Source of the DNA: UBA5342 sp965662645
GTDB lineage: Bacteria > Bacteroidota > Bacteroidia > Bacteroidales > UBA5342
Length of the DNA: 64,000 nt
Assembly (NCBI GenBank): GCA_965662645.1
Contig: CBFIII010000010.1
Span: 35,512-99,511 of the forward strand
Reading direction: 5' to 3'
Below are positions 52,001 through 61,205 of the stretch, piece by piece (the first letter of the stretch is position 1; every line of letters begins with the position of its first letter). A program made the position numbers and the translations under genes. The notes under the pieces were generated by a model. The model was given only the letters and a program-made list of their open reading frames with translations. It ran no database searches and had not been told where the DNA came from.

Positions 52001-52376
52001 CTTTGTAAGTGTGGATGTCAAAAAGGTAAAGTCCCGAAGATGTGCCTATCCAAAAATTGGAAGAATGATATACTGGTGCAAAGGTGTTTATAATGCTATG
52101 AATAGAGACACTTTCATCACTTGTATAGAACGTTTTTACGGAACTGCCATCATATCTATTTAGTCCATTATTAGTTCCTATCCACATAAATCCTAGAGAA
52201 TCTTCAAAGAAGCATGTGGCGCGCGTAGATGATAGACCATCATCAGTTGTAAGTTGATTAAAAATATACTCTTTTTCTTGGCTGTAAACTTGGCTGTTAA
52301 AAAGAATAAGCAAGACTAATATGCTTATAAAAGTATATTTAAATCTTAGATTTTTTAAACTATTTCTTAAGTTCAT
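49032..52376 (-). CDS. Sensor histidine kinase with periplasmic beta-propeller (HTCS-type sensor without output domain)
   Basis: 1114 residues. A signal segment precedes many Reg_prop propeller blades of the type LWIGTNNGLNRYD and IWVGTKENGGLSRFD (about residues 35-690). Then come a Y_Y_Y domain with YAYKMEGVDQEWNYVG and YTFKVKASNNDDVW (about 700-775), one transmembrane helix (799-817), a coiled coil, HisKA with His899 in SIIAHDLRNPISG, and HATPase with NLITNS (N box), DCGTGMS and GESGSGIGL (G boxes), ending SSFIITLPKNIS. This is the sensor half of the hybrid two-component systems that control PULs, but it stops after the ATPase: no receiver, no AraC domain. A separate response regulator is needed. 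Probably senses oligosaccharides of this locus. Confidence 0.92.
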   Translation of the reverse strand: MNLRNSLKNLRFKYTFISILVLLILFNSQVYSQEKEYIFNQLTTDDGLSSTRATCFFEDSLGFMWIGTNNGLNRYDGSSVKTFYTSDESVSIHSIINTFAPVYHSSNFWIGTSSGLYLFDIHTYKASTLPPSIDPQGQMTKSGISDLANDKNGTLWIACSNNVFKYDSTLVNITNNKRIYRNNPLFSTLCISPNNDIIIGSENGLLKYNRKNNKIEQIKNSTAIGYVKKLYKDSDGDLWVGTKENGAYLYKNFNFDSVPIYFSKENGTLMSDFVWDISEYGKNRIVLINKEAGLSIYDKTTQSFEYIKTQINRPYGLSSKAIINLKTDSKKNLWIGSLNNGISYIDNQRKPFKHYNLDFGDKGLFNNNVRSFFEDSEGYIWVGTKENGGLSRFDPKTKTFKHYRSDKANPQSLQDDNITCIGEVDSRYLLIGTFLEGLQVLDRKTGIFKRYLPDPNKPNSISNKYITGIANHPNGKILIATGSGLDMFDFKTRTFKNIFSKKSGRYICVENADSIWLGTQEGLYLLSPTGKIHRMYNRANFLRKRPYALKVNYIASIKMDNDSCIWVGSGQDGLYKMNEDRKGFTHHYDSLSSPVNKLTAMLIDDHNNIWFSSREGLTVYRTASNIFDHYNKLDGLQGNQFEIHAALKTKAGKMLFGGRNGFNIFHPDSIKRNPLPPNVVITELKLFNKPVGVGDENSPLSHHISISKKIVLKHTQSMLTFEYVAISFSSALKNAYAYKMEGVDQEWNYVGNTRTATYASLSPGKYTFKVKASNNDDVWNEDGASIEVIILPPWWQTPWFNLLLVLSFITIVYLLFKWRLNSLERQQKRLKEKVQKRTIELSQKNDLLQKQKEDLNTANTKLEEHQRNIEKQAETLHESNLELQKLNSTKDKFFSIIAHDLRNPISGVLGLNGLLMNKYYSFEDEKRLEYIKIINNSTKTIYELLDNLLNWARSQNTAIALDIQSLSPYHEITTINELVNNALKDKKLEIKINIPEDLIIQSDHNMFKAICRNLITNSIKFSSNGNIDVYTTDSDDAIKITIKDCGTGMSQETIDKILKDDSTYSTQGTKGESGSGIGLVICKEFIAKLKGELKIESTLGVGSSFIITLPKNIS

Positions 52377-52429
52377 TTGTGTGATTCTGCTTAGTTTATT
52401 TTGATTTCAATGCACGCTATAAATTGTTC

Positions 52430-52437
52430 CAAAATTA
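52430..52437 (-). promoter_or_regulatory. -7 element of the sensor kinase promoter
   Basis: On the minus strand TAATTTTG matches TAnnTTTG, 54 bases before the start codon at 52376. No clear -33 element. Confidence 0.35.
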
Positions 52438-53008
52438 CAATTTAATTTCTAATTAGTCGCTTGTATATTTAGGCGTTGGATTTTTAGTATTTATTATTAT
52501 AACACATTAGATGTTTTTTTGTTCTTTGTTTTTTATTATTTGTTTGATTTTGTGAAGTCTGGCTGTTGACGCGTGGTAGCGCGTTAGGATTAAAAACGTT
52601 ATAAGTGACTCTTTAGCTTGTTTGTTAGTGGTGGTGATTAAATGAAGTTTGCGCACCGCCTCACATAGCCCTACGCTATAGTGCTACTCATAGGAATAGA
52701 AAGTCCGTATAGTCGTTTTCTTAAATATAGAATAGTGTCTTGTGTTCTTTGCTCTATAATTAAAAGTGTACATTGTTGCAATTGTTAGATGTATGTAAGA
52801 TGTTTTCTTTTTTGTGGTGAATTTGTGCAACTGAGTGATGAATATGTTAAACTATGCGGTATAATTTACAAAAATAGGGTCATGTTTTAAATAAGACTTT
52901 AGCAGATTGTTTTTTCTTTGAAGTGAAATTGCGATGTCTTCTATTGAAAGAGGTCAAGCTCCTTGTTTTGTTTAATTTTTAATGTAAAAAAATATAAAAT
53001 TAACACTT
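52438..53008. other. Divergent intergenic region between sensor kinase and GH2 gene
   Basis: No coding frame. It contains a small GC-richer patch at 52560-52690 (GACGCGTGGTAGCGCG and CCTACGCTATAGTGC) and otherwise A/T-rich sequence. Control sites for both divergent genes should lie here, but none could be picked out. Confidence 0.35.
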
Positions 53009-56000
53009 ATGAATATTAGAGTGAAGTGTGCTTTTATTTTGTTTTTAGCGGTTTTTTTGTTTGCTAACTCTACTGCAGAGACACGATCCGTGACAGACTT
53101 TAACAAGGGATGGTCTTTTGTTTTGGATGATCAGGATGTTTTTTCCGAGGCGGATTATAATGATAACAGTTGGACCGTTTTGGATGTGCCTCATGATTGG
53201 GCTTTTGAAAAGGGCGTCAGAGATGGTGGAATGCAAGGGCAAGGTGGTGGCTATCATGATGGTGGCGTAGCCTGGTACCGTAAGTCGTTTACAGTAGCCG
53301 AGCAAAGCCTTTCTAATATGACCTACATCGACTTTCAAGGGGTGTATATGAACAGTGATGTTTATATTAATGGTCAGTTGGTTGGTCATCGTCCTTATGG
53401 TTATATTAGTTTTCGTTATGACATCACTAAATGGCTGAAGGCTGGAGAGAATACAGTGGCCGTGAGAGTTGATAATAGCCGTGAGCCATCAGCCCGTTGG
53501 TACCACCCTTGTGGTATTTATGCGCCAGTGTCTTTGATAGAATTGAATCCATTGCACATCATTCCTAATGGTGTGTTTGTGACGACTCCGGTTATTACGG
53601 CTGATAAGGCTAGCATAAATACAGAAGTGAAATTGTCAGCCTCAAGCGCTCGTAATGTAAAAGTAAAAACATCGCTTTTGTCTCCTAAAGGTGTAGAATT
53701 AGAATCTAATATTGAGAGTGTAAGCAAAACGAAATACCCTGTCAACTTAAAAATGGAAGTTCCAGCTCCACAGTTATGGAGTCCTGAGAGTCCAGTTCTT
53801 TATACTTTGTTGTCTCAGGTATTCGTGGGCGAAATCTTAGTGGATGAAGTAAGTACCACTATGGGGTTCAAAACGGTAGAGTGGAAGACCGAAACTGGCT
53901 TTTGGCTCAATGGCGAGAATGTGAAGCTTAAAGGCGTGTGCGAACACTGGGAAGGTGGCCCCGTTGGTGGTGCTTGGACCAAACCGTTGTTGCGTTGGAA
54001 ATTACAGTTGCTTAAAGATATGGGCATTAATGCGATACGTCCTGCTCATAATCCTTGTCCACCTATGTTTTATGATATTTGCGATGAGATCGGTTTATTG
54101 GTTATGGATGAGATCTTTGATGGTTGGCATAAAAAAGCACCGCATGATTATGGCGCTCAGGCTTTTGATGAGTGGTGGCAACGTGATATTACCGAATGGA
54201 TGACACGTGATCGTAATCACCCTAGTGTTTTTGTGTGGAGTTTGGGTAACGAGACGCACAGTGACATTGCGCCTACGTTAGTTAAGTTTTGTAATAATAT
54301 TGATCCTACTCGTTTAGTGACATCTGGTTCTGGAAATACCGAAGATATGCAAATTGCAGGTATTAATGGTGGTTCAGAGACAAAGTCCTTTATTGAAAAT
54401 CAACGTTTTGATGTGCCATTTATTTCTACAGAAGCTCCTCATACTTGGCAGACACGTGGTTACTACAGAACGCAAACGTGGTGGCGCGATGGACAATTGA
54501 AAGGCACTTACGATTTACCTTCTCTGACTGAGAAAGAGATTTTCTTTTATGAGTGGAATGATCCTAAGAATTGGAAGAATAAAAAACAACACTTTAACTC
54601 GTCTTATGACAATGCTACGGTACGTATTTCGGCCCGTAAAAACTGGGAAGTGATGCGCGACACACCTTGGCATAGTGGTCATTTCCGCTGGACGGGATTC
54701 GATTATTATGGCGAAGCTGGTTTGGCTCATGGTGGCTTGCCGTTTAACCTTTTTATGGGAGGGGCGCTTGATGTTGCTGGTTTCGAAAAGGATTTATATT
54801 ATTTCTACCAAAGCCAATGGACCAAAGACCCAATGGTACATATACTCCCTAGTTGGACACATTCACGTATGGTTAAAGGTACCGAAATCCCTGTGTGGGT
54901 GTATTCTAATGCCGATTCGGTGGAGCTTTATTTAGATAGAGTATCTTTAGGTAAAAAGAAACCTGGTACGGTGTGGAATGAGATGCAGTGCGAATGGATG
55001 GTGCCTTATCATGAAGGCGAGTTAGCGGCTGTTGCTTATATCAATGGTAAAGAGGTGGTATATGAGGTGTTACGTACATCTACGCAGCCTCAATACTTAA
55101 AGAATAATCTGCTTGAAATGAAAGCTGAGGATGGGTTTAATGAGGCTTATATTTTATCTTCAGAAGCGGTAGATGCTAAAGGTAGCCTTTACCCTTATGG
55201 CGAGAATCAGGTTTATTATAATCTTATCGGCGATGTGGACAAAATTTCGTTAGAGAATGGTAACCCAGTAGATAAGACAAGTCGTACCAAAGCGAACTAT
55301 CGTAGTCTGTTTTTTGGGAAAACTCGTGCCATTTTAGAAGCGACTAACGGGGCTAAAGAAGCATCCGTGGTGGTGGCGTCTATCTTAGGAGACAAGTCAT
55401 TATTTATGAGTGATGAGGTGAGCATATCTGTTGAAGAAGTGGTCTTGAAAGGGAAAAAGAGCAAATCTCAATATGTGGTGTTATATACGACTCACAGTGG
55501 TGATCCTGCTAAAATTGGAAATGTTTATAGCGCCCCTTTTACAGTGACAGATGGCGCAACTGTAAAAGCTGTTGTGTTGAAGGATGGTAATGTAATTATA
55601 AGGATGAGCGAAACGTTTGGAAAAAAAGAAGGTCTCTTCTGGGGTGACGAACATTCCGCTGATATGTGGATAGGTCGTGGCATCACGGTGGCTGCCGAGA
55701 GTGCTTTACTCGAAGGTAGTGCTAAGGCTAGTGATAAAGCGCGTCGTTTTAAGGGGGATGGTTTTGTGGATTTTAACAATCAGGAAGGGGCCATTACCTG
55801 GTATCAGGAGAATGATGGAGATCCTGGTGAGTATGCTATTCGCATTCGTTATACCCATAACGATACCAAGAGTACACGTCCAATGACTTTGATTGTCAAT
55901 GATGAGGTCATTACTACCTTCGACTTTAAGCCAACAGGGACTTGGGAAGCGGGTTGGAAATTTGTTAATGCTAAAGTGACCTTTAAATCGGGAGCTAATA

Positions 56001-56062
56001 ATATAACCTTAAAAACAACAGGACAAAGTGGACCACACATAGATGAGTTGTTTGTGGACTAA
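53009..56062 (+). CDS. GH2-family glycosidase (beta-galactosidase/beta-glucuronidase type) with C-terminal CBM-like domain
   Basis: 1017 residues with signal peptide (LFANSTAE). Full canonical GH2 plan: jelly roll with AWYRKSF (88-94), DVYINGQLVG (117-126), RWYHPCGIYAPV (163-174), then the TIM barrel with NAIRPAHNPCPPMFYDICDE (341-360), acid/base Glu415 in WSLGNE and nucleophile Glu475 in ISTEAP. DUF4982-like and Big-type domains follow, then a chitobiase-C-like segment (PAKIGNVYSAPFTVTDGATV) and a C-terminal CBM6/35-like module ending GPHIDELFVD. Unlike the GH2 at 13988, all catalytic residues are present. It probably removes a beta-linked galactose or uronic acid (exact sugar unknown). Followed at 163 bp by the second Tat protein. 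Confidence 0.9.
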   Translation: MNIRVKCAFILFLAVFLFANSTAETRSVTDFNKGWSFVLDDQDVFSEADYNDNSWTVLDVPHDWAFEKGVRDGGMQGQGGGYHDGGVAWYRKSFTVAEQSLSNMTYIDFQGVYMNSDVYINGQLVGHRPYGYISFRYDITKWLKAGENTVAVRVDNSREPSARWYHPCGIYAPVSLIELNPLHIIPNGVFVTTPVITADKASINTEVKLSASSARNVKVKTSLLSPKGVELESNIESVSKTKYPVNLKMEVPAPQLWSPESPVLYTLLSQVFVGEILVDEVSTTMGFKTVEWKTETGFWLNGENVKLKGVCEHWEGGPVGGAWTKPLLRWKLQLLKDMGINAIRPAHNPCPPMFYDICDEIGLLVMDEIFDGWHKKAPHDYGAQAFDEWWQRDITEWMTRDRNHPSVFVWSLGNETHSDIAPTLVKFCNNIDPTRLVTSGSGNTEDMQIAGINGGSETKSFIENQRFDVPFISTEAPHTWQTRGYYRTQTWWRDGQLKGTYDLPSLTEKEIFFYEWNDPKNWKNKKQHFNSSYDNATVRISARKNWEVMRDTPWHSGHFRWTGFDYYGEAGLAHGGLPFNLFMGGALDVAGFEKDLYYFYQSQWTKDPMVHILPSWTHSRMVKGTEIPVWVYSNADSVELYLDRVSLGKKKPGTVWNEMQCEWMVPYHEGELAAVAYINGKEVVYEVLRTSTQPQYLKNNLLEMKAEDGFNEAYILSSEAVDAKGSLYPYGENQVYYNLIGDVDKISLENGNPVDKTSRTKANYRSLFFGKTRAILEATNGAKEASVVVASILGDKSLFMSDEVSISVEEVVLKGKKSKSQYVVLYTTHSGDPAKIGNVYSAPFTVTDGATVKAVVLKDGNVIIRMSETFGKKEGLFWGDEHSADMWIGRGITVAAESALLEGSAKASDKARRFKGDGFVDFNNQEGAITWYQENDGDPGEYAIRIRYTHNDTKSTRPMTLIVNDEVITTFDFKPTGTWEAGWKFVNAKVTFKSGANNITLKTTGQSGPHIDELFVD

Positions 56063-56225
56063 ACTGTTCAGTCAATAATTATACAATTTAAAATAACAAA
56101 AAGACTCGTGACCAAGAGGACACACGGGCGACTCGAAAAACAGCAATGTGGTTACTGAGCACATTCGACTTGCTTACGTGCGTCAGCGTCTATAGTCTTT
56201 GAGTCTATTATCTAATTTTAAACAC

Positions 56226-58139
56226 ATGGAAAGAAGAGATTTTTTACGACTATCAGCAATTACAGGCTTAGGGCTTTCGTTAGCTCCTATGTTTTCTTGT
56301 AGTTCTAATAAAGCAATTCACTCAGAGGAATACCATAAGTTGTGCTACGACTTATTGAAAGATTGGTGCGATGGTATGATAAGGTTGCAGGTGGTAAAAC
56401 CTAGTGACCTTAGTGTGCATGGCTCATTGGATTGTCCATCTTGTGACCATATTCATGGGCGCTGTATGGATGCGGTATATCCATTTATGTATATGGCCGA
56501 TAAAACAGGTGATAAAAAATACCTACAGGCTGCTATACTTGTGATGGAGTGGGCCGAGAATAATGTTTCTCAAGAGGATGGTAGTTGGACGGTGATTCCT
56601 AATCCAAAATCATGGCGTGGTATCTCTGTGTTTGGTGGTATTGCATTAGCGGAAGCTTTACATTACCATGGCCATATTCTGGACGAAGCATTGCGTGAGC
56701 AATGGATGAATCGTTTAGCACGTGTGGGCGATTATCTCTTTAAAACGTTTACTATTTCGTTTACCAACATCAACTATGGTGCAACAGCAGTATATGGTCT
56801 TAGCCTCATTGGTCGTGTGGTCGGAAATAAAGATTTTATTGCTAAAAGTCATGAACTAGCGGCTGGAGCTAAGGGCTTTTTTACCGATAATGAGTCCCTC
56901 CTTTTTGGTGAGATAAAGCCTAGTTCGGATAAGTTAAGTGCAAAAGGTTTGCATGGCGTAGATCTTGGTTATAATGTGGAAGAGTCATTAAATAGTTTGG
57001 TGATGTATGCTTTGCACGAAAAAGATGAGGAATTCTTACAATTGCTTCAGAAATCGTTAGATAGTCATTTGGCCTTTATGTTGCCTGATGGTGCTTGGGA
57101 TAACAGTTGGGGAACACGCCAATACAAATGGAGTTATTGGGGCAGTCGTACGTGTGACGGTAGTCAACCCGCTTTTGCTATGATGGCTAAATACAATGGG
57201 GCTTATGCTACGGCGGCCATTAAAAATACAGAATTGCTTAAGCGTTGTACGGCAGATGGACTTTTGCACGGTGGTCCTCATTTTGTATCACATGGTGTGA
57301 AACCTTGTGTGCATCATACTTTTGCACATGCTAAACCTTTAGCTGCTTTGCTTGACCATTGGGAGCAATTACCCCAACAGAATACGGCAACGCCTCTTCC
57401 ACGTGAAGCTGCTGATGGTATTACCCATTACAAAGACTTAGATGTTTCTCTTTTTGCTCGTGGCGATTGGCGAGGTACGGTATCAGCTTATGATGCTGAA
57501 TATTATGCGCCTAAACATGATTACCGTCAGGCGACAGGGGGATCATTGGCGATGTTATATCATAATAAGGTGGGTACGCTGTTAACAGCTAGTATGGCAG
57601 TGTATAAGCTGGTAGAAAAGAATAACCAACAAGTGCTTGATGGAGAAGATATTGCGCTTACTCCTCGAGTGGAGACTTATAAAGATGGTGTTTGGTACAC
57701 CAATCTGTTTGACCTGACTTCTACTTTTACATCAATTGATGATCAGGGGGAAATTGGCATTTTTGCAGATGCTAAGTTGAAGAGTGAAGCGCGAGATGTG
57801 GTGAGTGATACGGCTGCTTATTTCAAGCTGTCTTATGTGTGTTCTAAAGAGAAAATGCAGATTTCAGCCTCTACTTTTCAAGAGATAAAGGAAAAAACAG
57901 CTTTAGTGCTTCCTATGGTCTCTAAGACAGGGGAAAAAGTCACTCAGCTTTCGCCAAATGAAATGACGATTCAAAAGCCCAATGGTTTGGTGAAGATTAA
58001 AGCAAATGTTCCTTTAAGTATTAAAGCCATGCCTCTGTCGCGCACGTTTAATCAGGTGCCAGGTGTAGAGGCAATTCCTGTGGAGGCTTTTATACCTGCT
58101 GGAGAGAAAGAAGTGTTAGTTACGATTACAGTTGCATAA
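56226..58139 (+). CDS. Tat-exported putative alpha/alpha-toroid protein, copy 2
   Basis: 637 residues from the ATG at 56226 (MERRDFLRLSAITGLGLSLA). A TTG start at 56199 would put nine residues in front of the twin-arginine motif and is rejected because the paralogue at 46748 starts at the same place. A cysteine (MFSCSS, residue 24-25 region) suggests Tat-lipoprotein export. It shares all conserved blocks with copy 1 (CPSCDHIHGR, NINYGAT, GYNVEESLNSLVMYAL, WSYWGSRTCDG, CVHHTFAHAKPL) and the beta-sandwich tail. Two paralogues in one locus, each next to different hydrolases, suggest related reactions on two linkages. Family not recognised; lyase or dehydratase role is inferred. Confidence 0.65.
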   Translation: MERRDFLRLSAITGLGLSLAPMFSCSSNKAIHSEEYHKLCYDLLKDWCDGMIRLQVVKPSDLSVHGSLDCPSCDHIHGRCMDAVYPFMYMADKTGDKKYLQAAILVMEWAENNVSQEDGSWTVIPNPKSWRGISVFGGIALAEALHYHGHILDEALREQWMNRLARVGDYLFKTFTISFTNINYGATAVYGLSLIGRVVGNKDFIAKSHELAAGAKGFFTDNESLLFGEIKPSSDKLSAKGLHGVDLGYNVEESLNSLVMYALHEKDEEFLQLLQKSLDSHLAFMLPDGAWDNSWGTRQYKWSYWGSRTCDGSQPAFAMMAKYNGAYATAAIKNTELLKRCTADGLLHGGPHFVSHGVKPCVHHTFAHAKPLAALLDHWEQLPQQNTATPLPREAADGITHYKDLDVSLFARGDWRGTVSAYDAEYYAPKHDYRQATGGSLAMLYHNKVGTLLTASMAVYKLVEKNNQQVLDGEDIALTPRVETYKDGVWYTNLFDLTSTFTSIDDQGEIGIFADAKLKSEARDVVSDTAAYFKLSYVCSKEKMQISASTFQEIKEKTALVLPMVSKTGEKVTQLSPNEMTIQKPNGLVKIKANVPLSIKAMPLSRTFNQVPGVEAIPVEAFIPAGEKEVLVTITVA

Positions 58140-58188
58140 GTGTCTTTTTTTTTAGCGAGGGGCTTCGTCTCTTTTCAGTTAACATATA

Positions 58189-58515
58189 ATGATTAAGTAC
58201 ATCTATTTCCTTTTATTTTTAGGTTTCTCTTTAGTCATAAATGCGCCATCTTTGGAGCACCTTGCCATTGGGGTGACAGCGAGTGAAAGGGCTCATGTGT
58301 TAGATCTAGTATAATATTATGACTGGTCGCAAAGCATTGTAAATCAAATGTATCAGTGTGTCGATGGAGGAGTGATTGTTCATCTAAATGAACCTAGTGC
58401 TATTTTAAATGAGATACCTGCTTTTGCTGAAAATGATCATGCCAATAAAGAGCGGGAAGCTGGTCTTGTGGCACAAGGTGCTGATGGTCATAAAGCCTTT
58501 AGGTGCATAAAGTAA
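58189..58515 (+). pseudogene. Broken N-terminus of a heparinase-like gene
   Basis: An ATG at 58189 opens a signal peptide (MIKYIYFLLFLGFSLVINAP) followed by IGVTASERAHVLDLV, a TAA at 58312, then in the same frame YYDWSQSIVNQMYQCVDG, VIVHLNEPSAILNEIPAF and a stop at 58513. The pattern matches the N-terminus of the next gene: LVTPAERAQVLEKI, EWAADIYAQLLDR, VHLYQNDPVTYLKQLPF. The rest of the gene is gone. A paralogue of the intact lyase candidate once stood here and has been lost. Confidence 0.75.
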
Positions 58516-58595
58516 AGAGGGCGTGTTTTTTTAGCCTATTCATAGTTGTTATGGTGTGTGCTCAATTTTCAATGTTTAACTGATGAAGAATTTCT

Positions 58596-61106
58596 ATGAT
58601 ATTTTTTTTAAATAAAAGAGCGAAGAATACAGGTCGCGTAATGGTGTTTTTGCTTTTAATGCTGTCATCTTTGGCACTTAATGCGACAGAAAGGGAACGT
58701 CCATTTATTTTGGTGACCCCTGCTGAGCGCGCTCAAGTGCTTGAGAAAATTGAAAAGATGGAATGGGCTGCAGATATTTATGCGCAATTGTTAGACCGAA
58801 CAGATAAGGAAGTGCATTTGTATCAAAATGACCCAGTGACTTATTTGAAGCAATTGCCTTTTGATTGGTCACAAGCTAAAGATGGAGAGATTCCTCCTTT
58901 TCGACTGACGGTACATATTGAAAATGGGCAGCAAAAAAATCTAGACAATGCCACTGACGAAGAGTGGCGTCCCGCAGCACTTTTAATGCGTTATTTGCAA
59001 GTAGGGGTGAATTGTGGAATGGCGTACTACCTTACCGAAGACGAAAAATATGCCCAATGTGCTACGGATATTTTATATGCTTTTGTGCAGGGGGTTTTGC
59101 AATCTGAAGTTTCTGATTGGCACCCCCGTGGAGGCTGGCTTTTTCCCTATGATGGTTTTCGCGAAGTGCGCGAAATAGGATCAAAAGTGCCTCTTATTTA
59201 TGACTTTGTAGCAGAATATATTAAAGATGGCGCTACGGCTTATGATTTTGCGAAGAATGAAAATGTTGATTTTCCTTTGGCTGAGGCTCAACAGGTGTTT
59301 CGCACCTATGCCGATATCACCATCAATTATGGTCATACTGGTTCTAATCATTCTGTTTTAGAAGCTCCAAGTTTAGTATATAATGCTTTGGCCATGGATG
59401 ATGCGAAGGAGAGGGAGACCTTGTTGTCTTATTTTTTAACGGAAAACACCTCCAATCAGGATGCCATAAATGTTATGGCTCAGAACTATAAAGAGAAAGG
59501 TGATATTTGGCCTGAGACCTCGCAGTACCTTAATCATTCAACGGCTATTATCGCTCGTTTGATGTTGATAGTGAACCGTTATAATCCTTCATTACAGTTG
59601 GGGGCTAAATACCCGAACGTGCTGTACGCTTTGCCCCGTCTCGATTATTTGGTATATCCAAATCAAGAACTCATTCGCTGGGGCGATGGCAAACGTTTTG
59701 GAACATCGCCCTATTCTAGTTTTGAGGATGCCTATGTTTTGGGGAAAATGGATGGATTGTCTGATGTCTGTGATAAATTTGGCCCTCTGATTAACCGCGC
59801 TTTGCAGGAAGGCAGATATAAGCGCCGAGGCATGGAAGCCATTTTCTGGTACACCGATAAAGTGGATGGAGATGCTGCTAGTTTTACCCTTGATCGCACT
59901 GATAGAGTGCCTCATGCAGGTATCTTTTTACAACGTAATTTAAGCTCGACGAAAGTTCCCGAAGATGGATTAATGTGTTTTGTTGGTGGTGCTCCGATGG
60001 TGCATAGTCATGCTGAAGGTATGAATATTGAACTCTATGGCGAAGGTCAGGTTCTTGGGGTAGATAATGGCCGGGGCAGTTATGCTCAGGATATTCATGA
60101 GAATTATTCCCGCATCTTTGCCGCACATAATACAGTGATCGTTAATGGTAGTTCGCAAGGTCAAGGAGGATGGGCTAATCTTGGTATCGACACGGTGCAT
60201 CTTATAAGTATGGAGCCTCTACCGGGGAAGGCTGCTGTATCCCCAAATTATTCCTTTACTCAGACGGGTTTTGAAGATGATAGAGGCGACAAGGCCGAAG
60301 CGACTCAAGAGCGCACTTTGGCTTTAATACGCACATCACCTACCACGGGGTATTATGTGGATGTCTTTCGTTCTAAATCAAGACTTGCTAACGAATACCA
60401 TGATTATATTTACCACAATATAGGAGATAAGCTTACCATTCAAAATGCCGATATGTCGTTTGTGCCTACCCCCCAGCGCTATATGGCTAGTGCTGCATTA
60501 GTCTGGGATAATAATAACTACCGTAATCCGGGGTGGCATTTTTTTGAGGATGTTTCTACCTCTAAGGCCTATAATGCTCCGGTTAATGCTCAGTTCGAGG
60601 TCACGCAGCTCAAAGGACAAGCCCTTTATATGCAGTTGCATATTATAGGATTTGAGGGACGTGAATACACCACAGTGAAGGCTCCGCATACTTTTCAGGC
60701 GCCTGAACCTTACGATGAAATGCCTACGCCTACTTTACTCATTAGGAATAAAGGAGGTGCGTGGAAAACCCCTTTTGTGGTGGTGTATGAACCCTTTAGT
60801 GCGAAGGAGAAAAATCCAAGCATTCAATCTGTGGAAAAGCTCGAGCAAGATGGAGTGTACAAAGGTTTGAGAATCGATAGTAAAACACCAGAGCAACAAT
60901 TGCACCAGTACATTATTACTCAATCAAAAGGAGAGCGCTATACAAATAAGGCATTAGGCATCGATTTTTTAGGTACTTTTGCTGTTATAACTTTAGACCA
61001 TAATGGGGAGCTTCAGAATATGTATATTGGTGAAGGGGAGCGTTTAGTTTATGGTAAGCATGTGCTTAATGCCAATGAGAAAGGGTGTGCTTATCAGAGT
61101 TATTAG
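58596..61106 (+). CDS. Heparinase II/III-like protein, candidate polysaccharide lyase
   Basis: 836 residues with an N-terminal signal or anchor (VMVFLLLMLSSLALNATE; a start at the internal ATG, codon 16, is also possible). An N-terminal (alpha/alpha)-toroid carries NYGHTGSNHSV (244-253) and DIWPETSQYLNHS (303-315). The heparinase-type beta-domain carries MVHSHAEGMNIELYGEGQVL (468-487), GVDNGRGSY (488-496) and YSRIFAAHNTVIVNG (504-518). The last two resemble the H-x-D/E-x-G and Y-R-x-x-x-HNTV-V-D/N-G blocks of the family. His247, His470/472 and a Tyr are catalytic candidates. A lyase here would create the unsaturated ends used by the GH105 enzyme. Exact family (PL15, 17, 21 or another) not assigned. 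Confidence 0.78.
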   Translation: MIFFLNKRAKNTGRVMVFLLLMLSSLALNATERERPFILVTPAERAQVLEKIEKMEWAADIYAQLLDRTDKEVHLYQNDPVTYLKQLPFDWSQAKDGEIPPFRLTVHIENGQQKNLDNATDEEWRPAALLMRYLQVGVNCGMAYYLTEDEKYAQCATDILYAFVQGVLQSEVSDWHPRGGWLFPYDGFREVREIGSKVPLIYDFVAEYIKDGATAYDFAKNENVDFPLAEAQQVFRTYADITINYGHTGSNHSVLEAPSLVYNALAMDDAKERETLLSYFLTENTSNQDAINVMAQNYKEKGDIWPETSQYLNHSTAIIARLMLIVNRYNPSLQLGAKYPNVLYALPRLDYLVYPNQELIRWGDGKRFGTSPYSSFEDAYVLGKMDGLSDVCDKFGPLINRALQEGRYKRRGMEAIFWYTDKVDGDAASFTLDRTDRVPHAGIFLQRNLSSTKVPEDGLMCFVGGAPMVHSHAEGMNIELYGEGQVLGVDNGRGSYAQDIHENYSRIFAAHNTVIVNGSSQGQGGWANLGIDTVHLISMEPLPGKAAVSPNYSFTQTGFEDDRGDKAEATQERTLALIRTSPTTGYYVDVFRSKSRLANEYHDYIYHNIGDKLTIQNADMSFVPTPQRYMASAALVWDNNNYRNPGWHFFEDVSTSKAYNAPVNAQFEVTQLKGQALYMQLHIIGFEGREYTTVKAPHTFQAPEPYDEMPTPTLLIRNKGGAWKTPFVVVYEPFSAKEKNPSIQSVEKLEQDGVYKGLRIDSKTPEQQLHQYIITQSKGERYTNKALGIDFLGTFAVITLDHNGELQNMYIGEGERLVYGKHVLNANEKGCAYQSY

Positions 61107-61205
61107 TATTTTTAACAAGTGTATTAGATATAAACTTATGATAACTAACTGATAATTAAGATTTAAAATCTTGCATTATACATAAATGTTTCCTTTGCCT
61201 TTTTT

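Noticed and set aside
56199..56225. TTG start for the second Tat protein
   Set aside because: It would bury the twin-arginine motif; the paralogue starts at MERRDFL.
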